A stretch of DNA of 32,859 nt from Bacteroidota bacterium. GTDB lineage: Bacteria; Bacteroidota; Bacteroidia; UKL13-3. Made by a program: the position numbers and the translations under genes. The stretch spans positions 1 through 32,859 of the forward strand of contig CANHGM010000028.1 in NCBI GenBank assembly GCA_947460345.1. The letters run 5' to 3'. Of the stretch, positions 1 to 6,300 are shown piece after piece; position 1 is the stretch's first letter, and every line of letters starts with the position of its first letter. The notes below the pieces were generated by a model. That model had not been told where the DNA came from. It saw only the letters and a program-made list of their open reading frames with translations, and did not search any database.

Positions 1-49
1 CGATAGCCATCGGAACAGTAGGTGCTTGGTTCGATTCCAAGTGGGCCCA
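1..49 (+). tRNA. 3' end of a tRNA-like gene (T arm and acceptor strand), cut by the window edge
   Basis: Positions 25-41 form a perfect T arm: stem CTTGG/CCAAG around loop TTCGATT. The next seven bases, TGGGCCC (42-48), with A49 as discriminator, look like the 3' acceptor strand, so the missing 5' end should read GGGCCCA. CCA is not encoded. Bases 1-24 do not fold into a normal anticodon arm: no seven-base loop with U33 and a paired five-base stem fits. The piece may therefore be a tRNA tail duplicated at an integration site, an interrupted tRNA, or an unusual tRNA. A tmRNA is unlikely, because its acceptor normally ends in CUCCA. Confidence 0.45.
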
Positions 50-72
50 CAAATTTTTATTTGATTATCAAG

Positions 73-101
73 CACTTACGTTATTGTAGGTGTTTTTTTT
101 T
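73..101 (+). terminator. Rho-independent terminator after the tRNA-like gene
   Basis: CACTTAC (73-79) pairs with GTAGGTG (86-92) around a six-base loop, followed by a run of nine T (93-101). It lies 24 bases after the tRNA-like 3' end and probably ends that transcript. Confidence 0.75.
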
Positions 102-171
102 GAAATTACCGTAACTATTGCTGAAACAGATTTAGTTATAACCTTGTTCTCGCCAATCTATTGCTTGCTTG

Positions 172-325
172 TTGTCGCCGTTCTACAAGAACGGTGACCT
201 AAATATAAAAGCACGGTCTGTGACCTGGGAATGTTAAGAATGGTTTTAAAGTATTGATATGTTTGAAATCGGGTTGCAAACCCTACTATTATAAATATAT
301 CACCGTTCTTGAAGAACGGCGATAA
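172..325 (+). repeat. Dispersed hairpin-ended repeat, complete copy A (MITE/REPIN-like)
   Basis: A 154-bp element. Its left end (172-197) and the reverse complement of its right end (300-325) match at about 24 of 26 positions. Each end is itself palindromic; the right one has CCGTTCTT-G-AAGAACGG. The interior is AT-rich and carries a small hairpin, GGGTT-GCA-AACCC (271-283). Copy B at 3117-3266 is nearly identical, and decayed copies occur further on. No coding capacity is evident. A target-site duplication is not obvious. Confidence 0.85.
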
Positions 326-329
326 GGTA

Positions 330-413
330 TTGGGCTCTGGTGGAAAACCAAGCACAACTGGCAATCCTTCAGGCAAAGGAAGAGACAACGCTACTCATGC
401 AACTAAGAAGTAA
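330..413 (+). CDS. Short Gly/Ser/Pro-rich peptide or C-terminal gene remnant next to repeat copy A
   Basis: Directly after the right end of repeat copy A, a frame reads GSGGKPSTTGNPSG, then KGRDNATHATKK and TAA (411-413). The frame is open back to about 267, through the repeat end, but contains no ATG. The only reasonable start is TTG at 330, giving 27 residues. The low-complexity PST-TGNPSG-GRDN pattern looks like a real protein tail and vaguely recalls small Bacteroidota proteins ending in PSGxGRxN, but that is memory, not a search. It could be a small gene whose 5' part was displaced by the repeat, or a chance frame. A strong terminator follows at 516. Function is unknown. Confidence 0.35.
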   Translation: MGSGGKPSTTGNPSGKGRDNATHATKK

Positions 414-515
414 TTATTAGGAATCATTTCTATCCACTATGCTTAGAATAAGACTAAGCTCTACAGAACCTTCAGACTCTATAATGAGTCTCTCCTATCC
501 TATGTGACACAAATT

Positions 516-546
516 AAAAAGGCCTTCAATGATTGAAGGCCTTTTT
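516..546 (+). terminator. Strong, near-symmetrical terminator
   Basis: AAAAAGGCCTTCAAT (516-530) pairs with ATTGAAGGCCTTTTT (532-546): a very long stem with A-tract and T-tract sides, so it could work in both directions. It separates the short open frame at 330-413 from the nuclease gene. A related hairpin (AAGCCTTCAA-tagc-TTGAAGGCTT) lies at 8534-8557. Confidence 0.8.
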
Positions 547-580
547 GTTTATAGAATAATTAAAAAATGTTCACAAGTAG

Positions 581-612
581 TTTGTCAGTATCGGTGGTAC
601 AATCTTACTTTG
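581..612 (+). promoter_or_regulatory. Candidate Bacteroidota promoter of the nuclease gene
   Basis: TTTG (581-584) lies about 20 bases upstream of TTACTTTG (605-612), a one-mismatch version of the TAnnTTTG -7 box. Transcription would start near 619, 17 bases before the ATG at 636. Confidence 0.4.
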
Positions 613-635
613 CATACCTTAATTAAAATAACATT

Positions 636-1703
636 ATGGAATTCAAAGACCAAATAAAAGCATTGACTACTAGAGTGCTGAATATGAAAGACCAACTTTC
701 AACAGAAGAAGCAACAAAGAATGCTCTAATTATGCCATTCATTCGTGAACTAGGTTACGACGTTTTCAATCCTAATGAAGTAACACCAGAGTTAACTGCT
801 GATATTGGAATGAAGCAGGGTGAGAAAATTGATTATGCTATTATGCAAAATGGGGAACCTATTATTTTAATAGAGTGCAAATGGAGTGGAGCAACTTTAA
901 ATATACATAACGAATCACAGTTATTCAGGTATTTTCATACAACCAAAGCAAAGTTTGCTATTCTAACAAATGGTATTGAATATAAATTCTACACAGATTT
1001 ATTAGAGCCAAACAAAATGGATGAAAAGCCATTCTTTGCATTTAATATTCTTGATATAAAAGATAATCAAATTGAAGAACTTAAGAAATTCCATAAAGCT
1101 CATTATGATTTTAACAATATAGTCAATACTGCAAGTGAGTTAAAATATACGAATGAATTAAAAGTATTATTGAATAATGATTTTGCAAATCCAAGTCCTG
1201 ATTTTGTAAAGTATTTTGCTAAAAAAGTTTATCCAAGTGTGATTACTGCAAAAGTGTTAGAGCAATTTACAGCACTGGTTAAAAAATCTATTCATCAAAA
1301 TATAAATGATATGATAAACGATAGATTAAAAGCTGCTTTATCAAAAGAAGATGAAGAAGCTAAAAAGCAGGAAGCATTAGAAATAGCAAATAAACCAGAA
1401 GAAAGTAAAGTAGTGACGACTGATGAAGAATTGGAAGCGTTTATGATTGTTAAAACTATATTGAGGCAGAAGATAAAAGCTGATAGGGTTACTCATAGAG
1501 ATGCTCAGTCATACTTTGCGATATTACTTGACGATAATAACAGAAAAACTATATGTAGATTATATATAGGTGCCAAAAAACAGATTGGATTTTTGGATGA
1601 ACAGAAAAAGGAAAACAAATTTGAATTAAATATATTGGATGATATATTTAATCATTCAGAGATGTTGTTTAAGGCGGTTGAGAGTTACGATAAAATGAGT
1701 TAA
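636..1703 (+). CDS. Solitary restriction-type nuclease with HsdR N-terminal (PD-(D/E)xK) domain
   Basis: This 355-residue protein resembles the N-terminal nuclease domain of type I restriction subunit R (HSDR_N/HSDR_N_2). The PD-(D/E)xK core is visible: E25 in STEEATKN, D66 in EKIDYAI, then E80 and K82 in LIECKW, and a Q95 motif in NESQLFRY that is typical of these nucleases. No helicase motor, specificity or methyltransferase subunit is encoded, and none lies nearby. Full HsdR proteins have roughly 1,000 residues, so this is the stand-alone form often seen in prophages and accessory DNA. Residues 225-265 are lysine- and glutamate-rich and probably helical; the C-terminal 90 residues form a second domain of unknown role. 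ATG 636 has no Shine-Dalgarno site, as usual in this phylum. The next gene starts six bases after the stop. Confidence 0.8.
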   Translation: MEFKDQIKALTTRVLNMKDQLSTEEATKNALIMPFIRELGYDVFNPNEVTPELTADIGMKQGEKIDYAIMQNGEPIILIECKWSGATLNIHNESQLFRYFHTTKAKFAILTNGIEYKFYTDLLEPNKMDEKPFFAFNILDIKDNQIEELKKFHKAHYDFNNIVNTASELKYTNELKVLLNNDFANPSPDFVKYFAKKVYPSVITAKVLEQFTALVKKSIHQNINDMINDRLKAALSKEDEEAKKQEALEIANKPEESKVVTTDEELEAFMIVKTILRQKIKADRVTHRDAQSYFAILLDDNNRKTICRLYIGAKKQIGFLDEQKKENKFELNILDDIFNHSEMLFKAVESYDKMS

Positions 1704-1709
1704 GTATAA

Positions 1710-1976
1710 ATGAAGAATAAAGTATATTTAAGAATAATAGGCTTGCTGCTTTTTCTGACATTATACAGTGATGCTGAAACCAATATAACAAATTACATTT
1801 TTGTATCAAGTGTCCTTACACCAAATGACACTTGCTATTTGTCCGATAAGAGAAATGAATATACTGGCGAAAGAAATGTAAGCTATATAACCGCTAGTGA
1901 TGGTTATAGTTATGTAATTTCTAAAATAAACAAAGGGCCTGTTAGTATTTATATTCAGCTCGAACCAGCCCTCTAA
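1710..1976 (+). CDS. Small secreted protein of unknown function
   Basis: I do not recognise this 88-residue protein. Residues 1-22 look like a signal peptide: KNK, a leucine-rich core (IIGLLLFLTL), then YSDA. The remainder has scattered tyrosine and serine, two possible beta strands and one cysteine. It starts six bases after the nuclease gene and is probably co-transcribed with it. The stop codon TAA overlaps the first copy of a palindromic repeat at 1976, so the last residues may be a truncation product. Only context and the signal peptide support a secreted location. Confidence 0.5.
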   Translation: MKNKVYLRIIGLLLFLTLYSDAETNITNYIFVSSVLTPNDTCYLSDKRNEYTGERNVSYITASDGYSYVISKINKGPVSIYIQLEPAL

Positions 1977-2019
1977 AGACTCCAGTCTTGTGAGTTCAAA
2001 AGGCAAGACTCCAGTCTTG
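1976..2019. repeat. Two direct copies of a 16-base palindrome (AAGACTCCAGTCTTG)
   Basis: AAGACTCCAGTCTTG occurs at 1976-1990, and again as CAAGACTCCAGTCTTG at 2004-2019. Each folds into a CAAGACT/AGTCTTG-type hairpin with a two-base centre. The first copy begins at the stop codon of the 88-residue gene. No T-run follows, so a simple terminator is unlikely. Confidence 0.7.
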
Positions 2020-2130
2020 CGTATATATAACTTAAAAAAGTCATATAAATACCATATGTGGAGGCCTTATACTTACTGAAAATCGAGCTACTATAACAAA
2101 TCAACGTCAATGGTAAAATAAATAAACAAT

Positions 2131-2949
2131 ATGAAACATTTTAAATTAATGATGATAGCACTAATGATGTGTTTAAGTTCTACTGCATTTTGTCAAGAGG
2201 ATAGTTCAAAAATGACTATTACAAATTATAATAATTTTTGTAATCATAAAATTAGATTTGAAAATAATAGTGACTTTTTAGAAAATATGTTTACTTATAA
2301 TTTTTCAGATGCTAAATTTTATCGTATTAGTCTTATTAAATACAATAGCATATTTAATGATACTTTTACTATTTTTAAAATTAAAACTTATAGTGATAAT
2401 TTAACATTTTTAATAGAAGTAAATAAGGGTAATGATACATTATATTATGAATTTAAACAAGGTACTAATAATTTTTATTATACAGACACTTTAATTTTAA
2501 ATCATAAATATATTAAAAGAATTAATGATAGTATTGAACGAATTAAAATATGTGAAGGAATAGAATTAAAGACTGATAAATTTTCTGATAAAAAAACATA
2601 TAAATTTGATGATGATGGCGGTGATATTTCTTTTTATAAAATTATTGAAAATGGTATATCGATTTACTATTTAAGTATTTATTCAAAAACTAGTGGAATA
2701 TATACTGGAACCGGTGTAAATTTAATACTATCTAATGGTAGTAAATATTCCTTTCCTACAGCAAAAGTAGATAACTCCTATATTTCATCAGATTTTTATA
2801 GCACTTGTTTTATAAAATTAAATATTAATGATATTAATACTTTTAAAAAATATGGAATAAAAGATTATAAACTTTATATTGTTGAAGGTAGCTCTATATC
2901 ATATGACAAAAGTATTAAATTATTTAATTGTTTAATTAATAAAAAATAA
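2131..2949 (+). CDS. AT-rich secreted protein of unknown function
   Basis: A 272-residue protein of unknown family. Residues 1-21 form a signal peptide (MKHFKLMMIALMMCLSSTAF, then C|QE). The cysteine at 21 lacks a convincing lipobox, so a periplasmic or surface protein is more likely than a lipoprotein. The mature part is rich in N, K, I, Y and S, with alternating patterns that suggest beta strands. Codons are extremely AT-rich (AAT, TTT, ATT, AAA), more than in the housekeeping genes, which fits acquired DNA or weak expression. No T9SS sorting domain or transmembrane helix is visible. The ATG at 2131 immediately precedes the signal peptide, and a terminator follows 30 bases after the stop. 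Confidence 0.55.
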   Translation: MKHFKLMMIALMMCLSSTAFCQEDSSKMTITNYNNFCNHKIRFENNSDFLENMFTYNFSDAKFYRISLIKYNSIFNDTFTIFKIKTYSDNLTFLIEVNKGNDTLYYEFKQGTNNFYYTDTLILNHKYIKRINDSIERIKICEGIELKTDKFSDKKTYKFDDDGGDISFYKIIENGISIYYLSIYSKTSGIYTGTGVNLILSNGSKYSFPTAKVDNSYISSDFYSTCFIKLNINDINTFKKYGIKDYKLYIVEGSSISYDKSIKLFNCLINKK

Positions 2950-2978
2950 GGCCAGCTCTCGCGAAAACAATAAGTAAG

Positions 2979-3005
2979 GCTAGAATTAATTCTAGCTTTT
3001 TTTTT
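2979..3005 (+). terminator. Rho-independent terminator after the 272-residue gene
   Basis: GCTAGAATT (2979-2987) pairs perfectly with AATTCTAGC (2988-2996), followed by nine T (2997-3005). The minimal loop would open in practice. Confidence 0.85.
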
Positions 3006-3038
3006 ATTTACAGAAAATCGATGTCTTTAACGATTTAA

Positions 3039-3077
3039 AACCCACGCCGTAATGCTTTCGGCGGGTTCTTGGTTTTG
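3039..3077. repeat. 39-base hairpin repeat, left member flanking repeat copy B
   Basis: AACCCACGCCG (3039-3049) pairs with CGGCGGGTT (3059-3067). The 39-base stretch matches 28 of 39 positions of 3305-3343 in the same orientation; both end in CTTGGTTTTG. The two copies bracket repeat copy B (3117-3266). Nothing else is seen in 3006-3116. Confidence 0.45.
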
Positions 3078-3116
3078 TGGTCAGATTGTTTTCAGATTGC
3101 AATCACTCAAGTAGAA

Positions 3117-3266
3117 GTCGTTCTTCATAAACAGTGACTTAAATATAAAAGCACGGTCTGTGACCTGGGAATGTTAAGAATGGTTTTTAAAGTATTGCTA
3201 TGTTTGAAATCGGGTTGCAAACCCTACTAATATAAATATATCACCATTCTTGAAGAACGGTGATAA
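3117..3266 (+). repeat. Dispersed hairpin-ended repeat, copy B
   Basis: About 150 bp, nearly identical to copy A from 3134 to 3266. The right end (3241-3266) keeps the hairpin, with one change in each arm (CACCATTCTT-G-AAGAACGGTG); the left end (3117-3135) is eroded. The shared interior includes the stretch around CACGGTCTGTGACCTGGG and the GGGTT-GCA-AACCC hairpin. Confidence 0.85.
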
Positions 3267-3304
3267 AGTGAGGGGGTTAAAATTATTTGTATATAAAAAA
3301 ATTG

Positions 3305-3343
3305 AACCTTGGCCAAAACGTTTTCGGCAAGACCTTGGTTTTG
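3305..3343. repeat. 39-base hairpin repeat, right member flanking repeat copy B
   Basis: Direct partner of 3039-3077, with 28 of 39 positions equal by eye. It contains an imperfect stem around AAAACGTTTT. It lies just after the end of the toxin pseudogene, which is on the other strand. Confidence 0.4.
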
Positions 3344-3350
3344 AGAATAC

Positions 3351-3742
3351 TTATAAACTAAAAAGATCTATAATTTTCAATCCTTCAATGTTGTTAAAAT
3401 CTGTCACATTGCGAGTAATCAAGGTGAAGCCATAAACAATAGCAGTGGAGGCTATAATTGCATCAGGAAGCTTAAGCTTATATTTCTTTCTTATATATGC
3501 TGTTTTTAATTTAATCTGTTGTTCTAATTCTACAACTTCTATGTCATTAATAAAGCCATGTAAAAGTTCTATGTCTTCTTCAGCAGAGTATTCCAACAAA
3601 GCAACTCAATCTCTGAAATGACAGAAATAAGAGGTTTGTCATTCACAAGTAGTTAGTCTATGAATTTCTCAGCTTGGGGTGAAAATTGTTTCTGCAAATA
3701 ATAAATTACAGTATTAGTATCCCAAAGGTATCTTATTCCCAT
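3351..3742 (-). pseudogene. vapC: VapC-type PIN-domain toxin, inactivated by a stop and a frameshift
   Basis: Read from ATG 3742, the frame gives MGIRYLWDTNTVIYYLQ, whose D8 is the first PIN-domain acid, and then meets TAA at codon 30 (3655-3653). The same frame continues as LLVNDKPLISVISEIELL, carrying the conserved SEIE glutamate. A frameshift near 3600 moves the rest into another frame (3599-3351), which holds LPDAIIASTA and TRNVTDF with the remaining acidic residues. All four family blocks are present, so the full-length ancestor had about 130 residues and was a VapC ribonuclease. With a stop plus a net one-base deletion the product cannot be active unless both are sequencing errors. ATG 3742 overlaps the antitoxin stop by ten bases (ATGGGAATAA), the usual coupling in these operons. 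Confidence 0.8.
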
Positions 3743-3948
3743 CCGTTACGCAATTGGTCTAATTGGATATCAATGTTTGTTTGAGATTCTCTAGTCATTT
3801 TCCCTTTATATTTATCAGCCCAGTTTGTTGTAGAAGTATCTGGTTCTAATTTTTCTTGTCTCAATCTTATAAGATCAAGGAATTCCAAATCCCGCAAGAG
3901 TCTTATGGCTTTGTTGTTAATGATATCAATGGTGATAGTACGTATCAT
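3733..3948 (-). CDS. VapB-like antitoxin (intact)
   Basis: A 71-residue protein upstream of, and overlapping, the vapC pseudogene. The start MIRTITIDIINNKAIRLLRD matches the beta strand plus helix seen in Bacteroidota antitoxins paired with PIN toxins; the C-terminal half is charged and probably wraps the toxin (RESQTNIDIQLDQLRNGWE). No classical AbrB or RHH motif is evident, so the assignment rests mainly on position and size. It would bind and neutralise VapC and repress the operon. A perfect TAnnTTTG box lies 29 bases upstream of the ATG. Since the toxin is broken, the antitoxin may now be a leftover or may protect against a related toxin elsewhere. Confidence 0.65.
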   Translation of the reverse strand: MIRTITIDIINNKAIRLLRDLEFLDLIRLRQEKLEPDTSTTNWADKYKGKMTRESQTNIDIQLDQLRNGWE

Positions 3949-3976
3949 GAATTTATTATTTCTATGATTGTTATTA

Positions 3977-3984
3977 CAAATATA
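3977..3984 (-). promoter_or_regulatory. -7 promoter box of the toxin-antitoxin operon
   Basis: TATATTTG on the minus strand (3984 to 3977) is a perfect TAnnTTTG box, 29 bases before the antitoxin ATG. No clear -33 TTG is seen. Confidence 0.45.
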
Positions 3985-4080
3985 GTAATAATTCTTGAGT
4001 TTTTGAATGATTTGAATCTTTAATTAAATTAAGCTATTGAAACTTGAATAATAAACAGAGGCTCTCTCAAAACTATATAT

Positions 4081-4242
4081 GCGGCCTAGTTGGCAGCGGC
4101 ACACAGTATGGCTGATAGCTGCAGTGCCTGAGTAGGTGGGGCGTCCTGTATAGCTATCGGGAGGCAAGAAGCCAACAACCGCCAGAGCAATGCGAGCTAG
4201 GCAGCTATGAAGGGTATAGCGTACAGCCAGAAATGTACGCCT
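4081..4242. ncRNA. GC-rich patch folding into nested stems: structured RNA candidate
   Basis: This 160-base block is much richer in GC than its surroundings, and its complementary segments nest: GCCTAG (4084-4089) with CTAGGC (4197-4202); TTGGC (4090-4094) with GCCAA (4171-4175); GATAGCT (4114-4120) with AGCTATC (4152-4158). A separate hairpin, GCGTACA/TGTACGC, lies at 4219-4240. Because the stems are symmetrical, the strand is not determined. The minus strand would place it about 130 bases upstream of the antitoxin gene. I cannot match it to a known family. It could equally be the remnant of a mobile element such as a group II intron or an IS-associated guide RNA. A stop-free minus-strand frame crosses it but has no start. 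Confidence 0.4.
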
Positions 4243-4315
4243 TAAAATTATATATATACCTGGCCATCGTGAATTATATAAAAAAAGTTCTGTAATCTGT
4301 GATCGAAAAACTAGG

Positions 4316-4397
4316 TATATAAAGTATTGCTATGTTTGAAATCGGGTTGCAAACCCTACTAATATAAATATATCACCATTCTTGAAGAACGGTGATA
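4316..4397 (+). repeat. Dispersed hairpin-ended repeat, partial copy C (right half)
   Basis: From the AAAGTATTGCTATG stretch (4321 on) to GGTGATA (4397) this matches copy B almost base for base, including the GGGTT-GCA-AACCC hairpin and the right-end hairpin. The left half is replaced by unrelated or highly diverged sequence. Confidence 0.8.
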
Positions 4398-4406
4398 GCG
4401 AGGGCA

Positions 4407-4442
4407 TAAAAAAAACCGCGTATCGAGTTCCGAAACGCGGTT
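4407..4442 (-). terminator. Terminator of the 515-residue T9SS cargo gene
   Basis: On the minus strand AACCGCGT (4442-4435) pairs with ACGCGGTT (4421-4414), followed by a run of T (4415-4408). It lies 21 bases after the stop codon of the gene at 4463-6010. Confidence 0.85.
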
Positions 4443-4462
4443 GCTTGTAAATCAAATGCAGT

Positions 4463-6010
4463 TTATTTTTGAATAATGATCGGATATACCTTGTATTGGT
4501 CTCCAGAAATAATTCTCATATGATATAAACCATTGGAGAAGTTGGTGAAATCAAATTTATGGGTATAAGAACCGGCAGATTGCATAACTCTTAATTGAGA
4601 TTGAATCAACTGACCGTTCATATTATAAATTTCAATTTCAATTTCTTTGGGTTCTTTCAAATTATATTCAATCAAAGAAAAATCATTGGTAGGATTTGGA
4701 TAGATTGAAAATTGTTCAAAAATGCCTGATGAAACAGGCTCAGATAAACCTAATTCAGGTGTTAAACTACTTCCACCACCTTTGCAGTCCTTGATATATA
4801 TTTTTTGTGCAGCTGAGAGTTGGATGGGCCCAACTTGATTTACAATACTGTTTATTCTAAAGTAATAAGAACTGCCGAAAGTGTTTGCAAGCAATTCTTT
4901 AGTTACGGTTCCGTTGCTATTTACAGTTCCAAAAGTATAAAATGTGGTATTGACACCATACTGTGCGTTACCGCCTGAAATGGTTTTATTATTACAATCC
5001 ACAAATGCCAGCGTCACGGGAACCGTCTGAAATGTTACAACCGGTGCTGGTGATTTACTCATATCAAAATAGCCCAATTGCTGACGAGCACCAGCATAAT
5101 TCATTCTAAAATATACATAATCTCTATAGGGTGCAAGCGGAGCAGCAGGGAGATTAACAACAGCATAGCCTGATGCATTTGTAGTAGCGACATTGTTGGT
5201 ATAAGAAGGATATTTGGTATTAGTGAAATTCCAAAAATCAACTGTACCTCCAGCAATCCCTTGACCCTTGCTGTCAATCAAACGAACAGTTGCCGTGCGG
5301 TTTGAGGTAATACAGCCATTCACACCAACTACATTTTCTTGTCCTGCTGAATTTTTAAAAGTATAATTCCCGGCCAACAAATAGCCCCCAGCCCAAGGAA
5401 AATAGGAAGTAGTATCAAGACCTCTATATAACAAACTAGGATTCACCGGCACCTGTACATAGGAGGCCAGAAAATCAACATTTTGTGTTACACCACTAAC
5501 TGTGACAGTTGATTTCCTTTCACTTCCTCTGCGATAATCCATCTGAAAATCATAGGTACCCGGCAACAAATAGATACTTTTCACCCCTTTGGAGGTAATA
5601 CCTACTAAATAATCTGTACTTTGAGCATTGCCTTTAGTATATACACTGGCATTTAAACCGGTAGTAATGATACTATCACAACTTGTCAAACGCATGCTCA
5701 ATTTAGTTGTTTGCACAGTAGGGAGATTGGTACCTGCCAAAATGGAAAAATCATAATTAGCCGAATTATAATTGACCCTAAACATATAGGTTTGCCCAAC
5801 TGTCAAATTACTAATATTCAATAAACCATTTTTGGTTAATCCTTTAAACACAAAACCCGAAGCGTCTTTTAAATAAACGCTGGCAGAAGCACCTGTAATA
5901 GTATTTACACTTGATTCATCAAGTAATTTAACATCTACATTGATGGTTGAAGCATTTATGACCTTGATAGAAACCATCAAAATCATTAAAAGAAAGTATA
6001 ATTTTTTCAT
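4463..6010 (-). CDS. Secreted T9SS cargo protein with repeated beta-sandwich modules and type A sorting domain
   Basis: The 515-residue protein starts with a signal peptide (MKKLYFLLMILMVSIKVINA). Residues 21-430 look like several tandem beta-sandwich modules of the carboxypeptidase-regulatory or prealbumin type: repeated phrases such as VDVKLLDESS, ATVRLIDSKGQGIAGG and TVPVTLAFVDCNNKTISGG, each followed by an aromatic GxYxF(R/Q)xNY strand. Residues 434-515 are a type A C-terminal sorting domain: YPNPTNDF, then IEIYNMNGQLI, and the ending GLYHMRII and KVYPIIIQK. The protein is therefore expected to cross the outer membrane by T9SS and be surface-attached or released. No enzymatic domain is visible, so it may be structural or adhesive. 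A terminator follows directly. Confidence 0.8.
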   Translation of the reverse strand: MKKLYFLLMILMVSIKVINASTINVDVKLLDESSVNTITGASASVYLKDASGFVFKGLTKNGLLNISNLTVGQTYMFRVNYNSANYDFSILAGTNLPTVQTTKLSMRLTSCDSIITTGLNASVYTKGNAQSTDYLVGITSKGVKSIYLLPGTYDFQMDYRRGSERKSTVTVSGVTQNVDFLASYVQVPVNPSLLYRGLDTTSYFPWAGGYLLAGNYTFKNSAGQENVVGVNGCITSNRTATVRLIDSKGQGIAGGTVDFWNFTNTKYPSYTNNVATTNASGYAVVNLPAAPLAPYRDYVYFRMNYAGARQQLGYFDMSKSPAPVVTFQTVPVTLAFVDCNNKTISGGNAQYGVNTTFYTFGTVNSNGTVTKELLANTFGSSYYFRINSIVNQVGPIQLSAAQKIYIKDCKGGGSSLTPELGLSEPVSSGIFEQFSIYPNPTNDFSLIEYNLKEPKEIEIEIYNMNGQLIQSQLRVMQSAGSYTHKFDFTNFSNGLYHMRIISGDQYKVYPIIIQK

Positions 6011-6112
6011 ATTAATTTATTTTGTTACGCAAATCAACTATAAACCTTTCACATTTCCAAATTTTTTTTTATTATTTTTTAAGTTGTTGTTTTTCAAGCT
6101 AATATGAGGCTG

Positions 6113-6195
6113 TTGTCGCCGTTCTACAATAACAGTAACCAAAACATAAAACCAACTGCACTATACTACTATTAAATATATATATTGCTATGATA
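6113..6195 (+). repeat. Dispersed hairpin-ended repeat, decayed copy D (left end)
   Basis: TTGTCGCCGTTCTACAA (6113-6129) equals the left end of copy A. The following bases (AACAGTAACCAAAACATAAAA) still align, with about five changes, and then similarity fades into ATATAT sequence with only ATTGCTATG recognisable. The hairpin arm is disrupted. Confidence 0.65.
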
Positions 6196-6233
6196 TATAT
6201 ATACTTTGATTCTTTGCCCCATATTCATCATCA

Positions 6234-6269
6234 TACCGAAAGCCAACTAGGTTATAGAGACTTTCGGTA
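6234..6269 (-). terminator. Hairpin after the endonuclease gene
   Basis: TACCGAAAG (6234-6242) pairs perfectly with CTTTCGGTA (6261-6269), 32 bases beyond the stop codon of the minus-strand gene at 6301. No T-run follows, so it may stabilise a 3' end rather than terminate. Nothing else is visible in 6011-6112. Confidence 0.5.
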
Positions 6270-6300
6270 AGGATGAACAAATAAACTACCTATAAATTAA

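Noticed and set aside
1-49. tmRNA 3' end
   Set aside because: The T arm fits, but tmRNA acceptors end in CUCCA whereas this one ends GGGCCCA.
158-388. 76-codon minus-strand open frame across repeat copy A
   Set aside because: It covers the repeat's palindromic ends and ignores the protein-like plus-strand frame; it has no recognisable protein features.
3250-3435. 61-codon plus-strand open frame after repeat copy B
   Set aside because: It begins inside the repeat's right hairpin and overlaps the vapC pseudogene antisense; its composition is not protein-like.
4081-4242. Minus-strand protein through the GC-rich patch
   Set aside because: The frame is stop-free but has no start codon, and the nested complementary segments fit an RNA or element remnant better.
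172-4397. CRISPR array
   Set aside because: The repeats are about 150 bp, irregularly spaced and separated by genes; no short regular repeat-spacer pattern or cas gene is seen.
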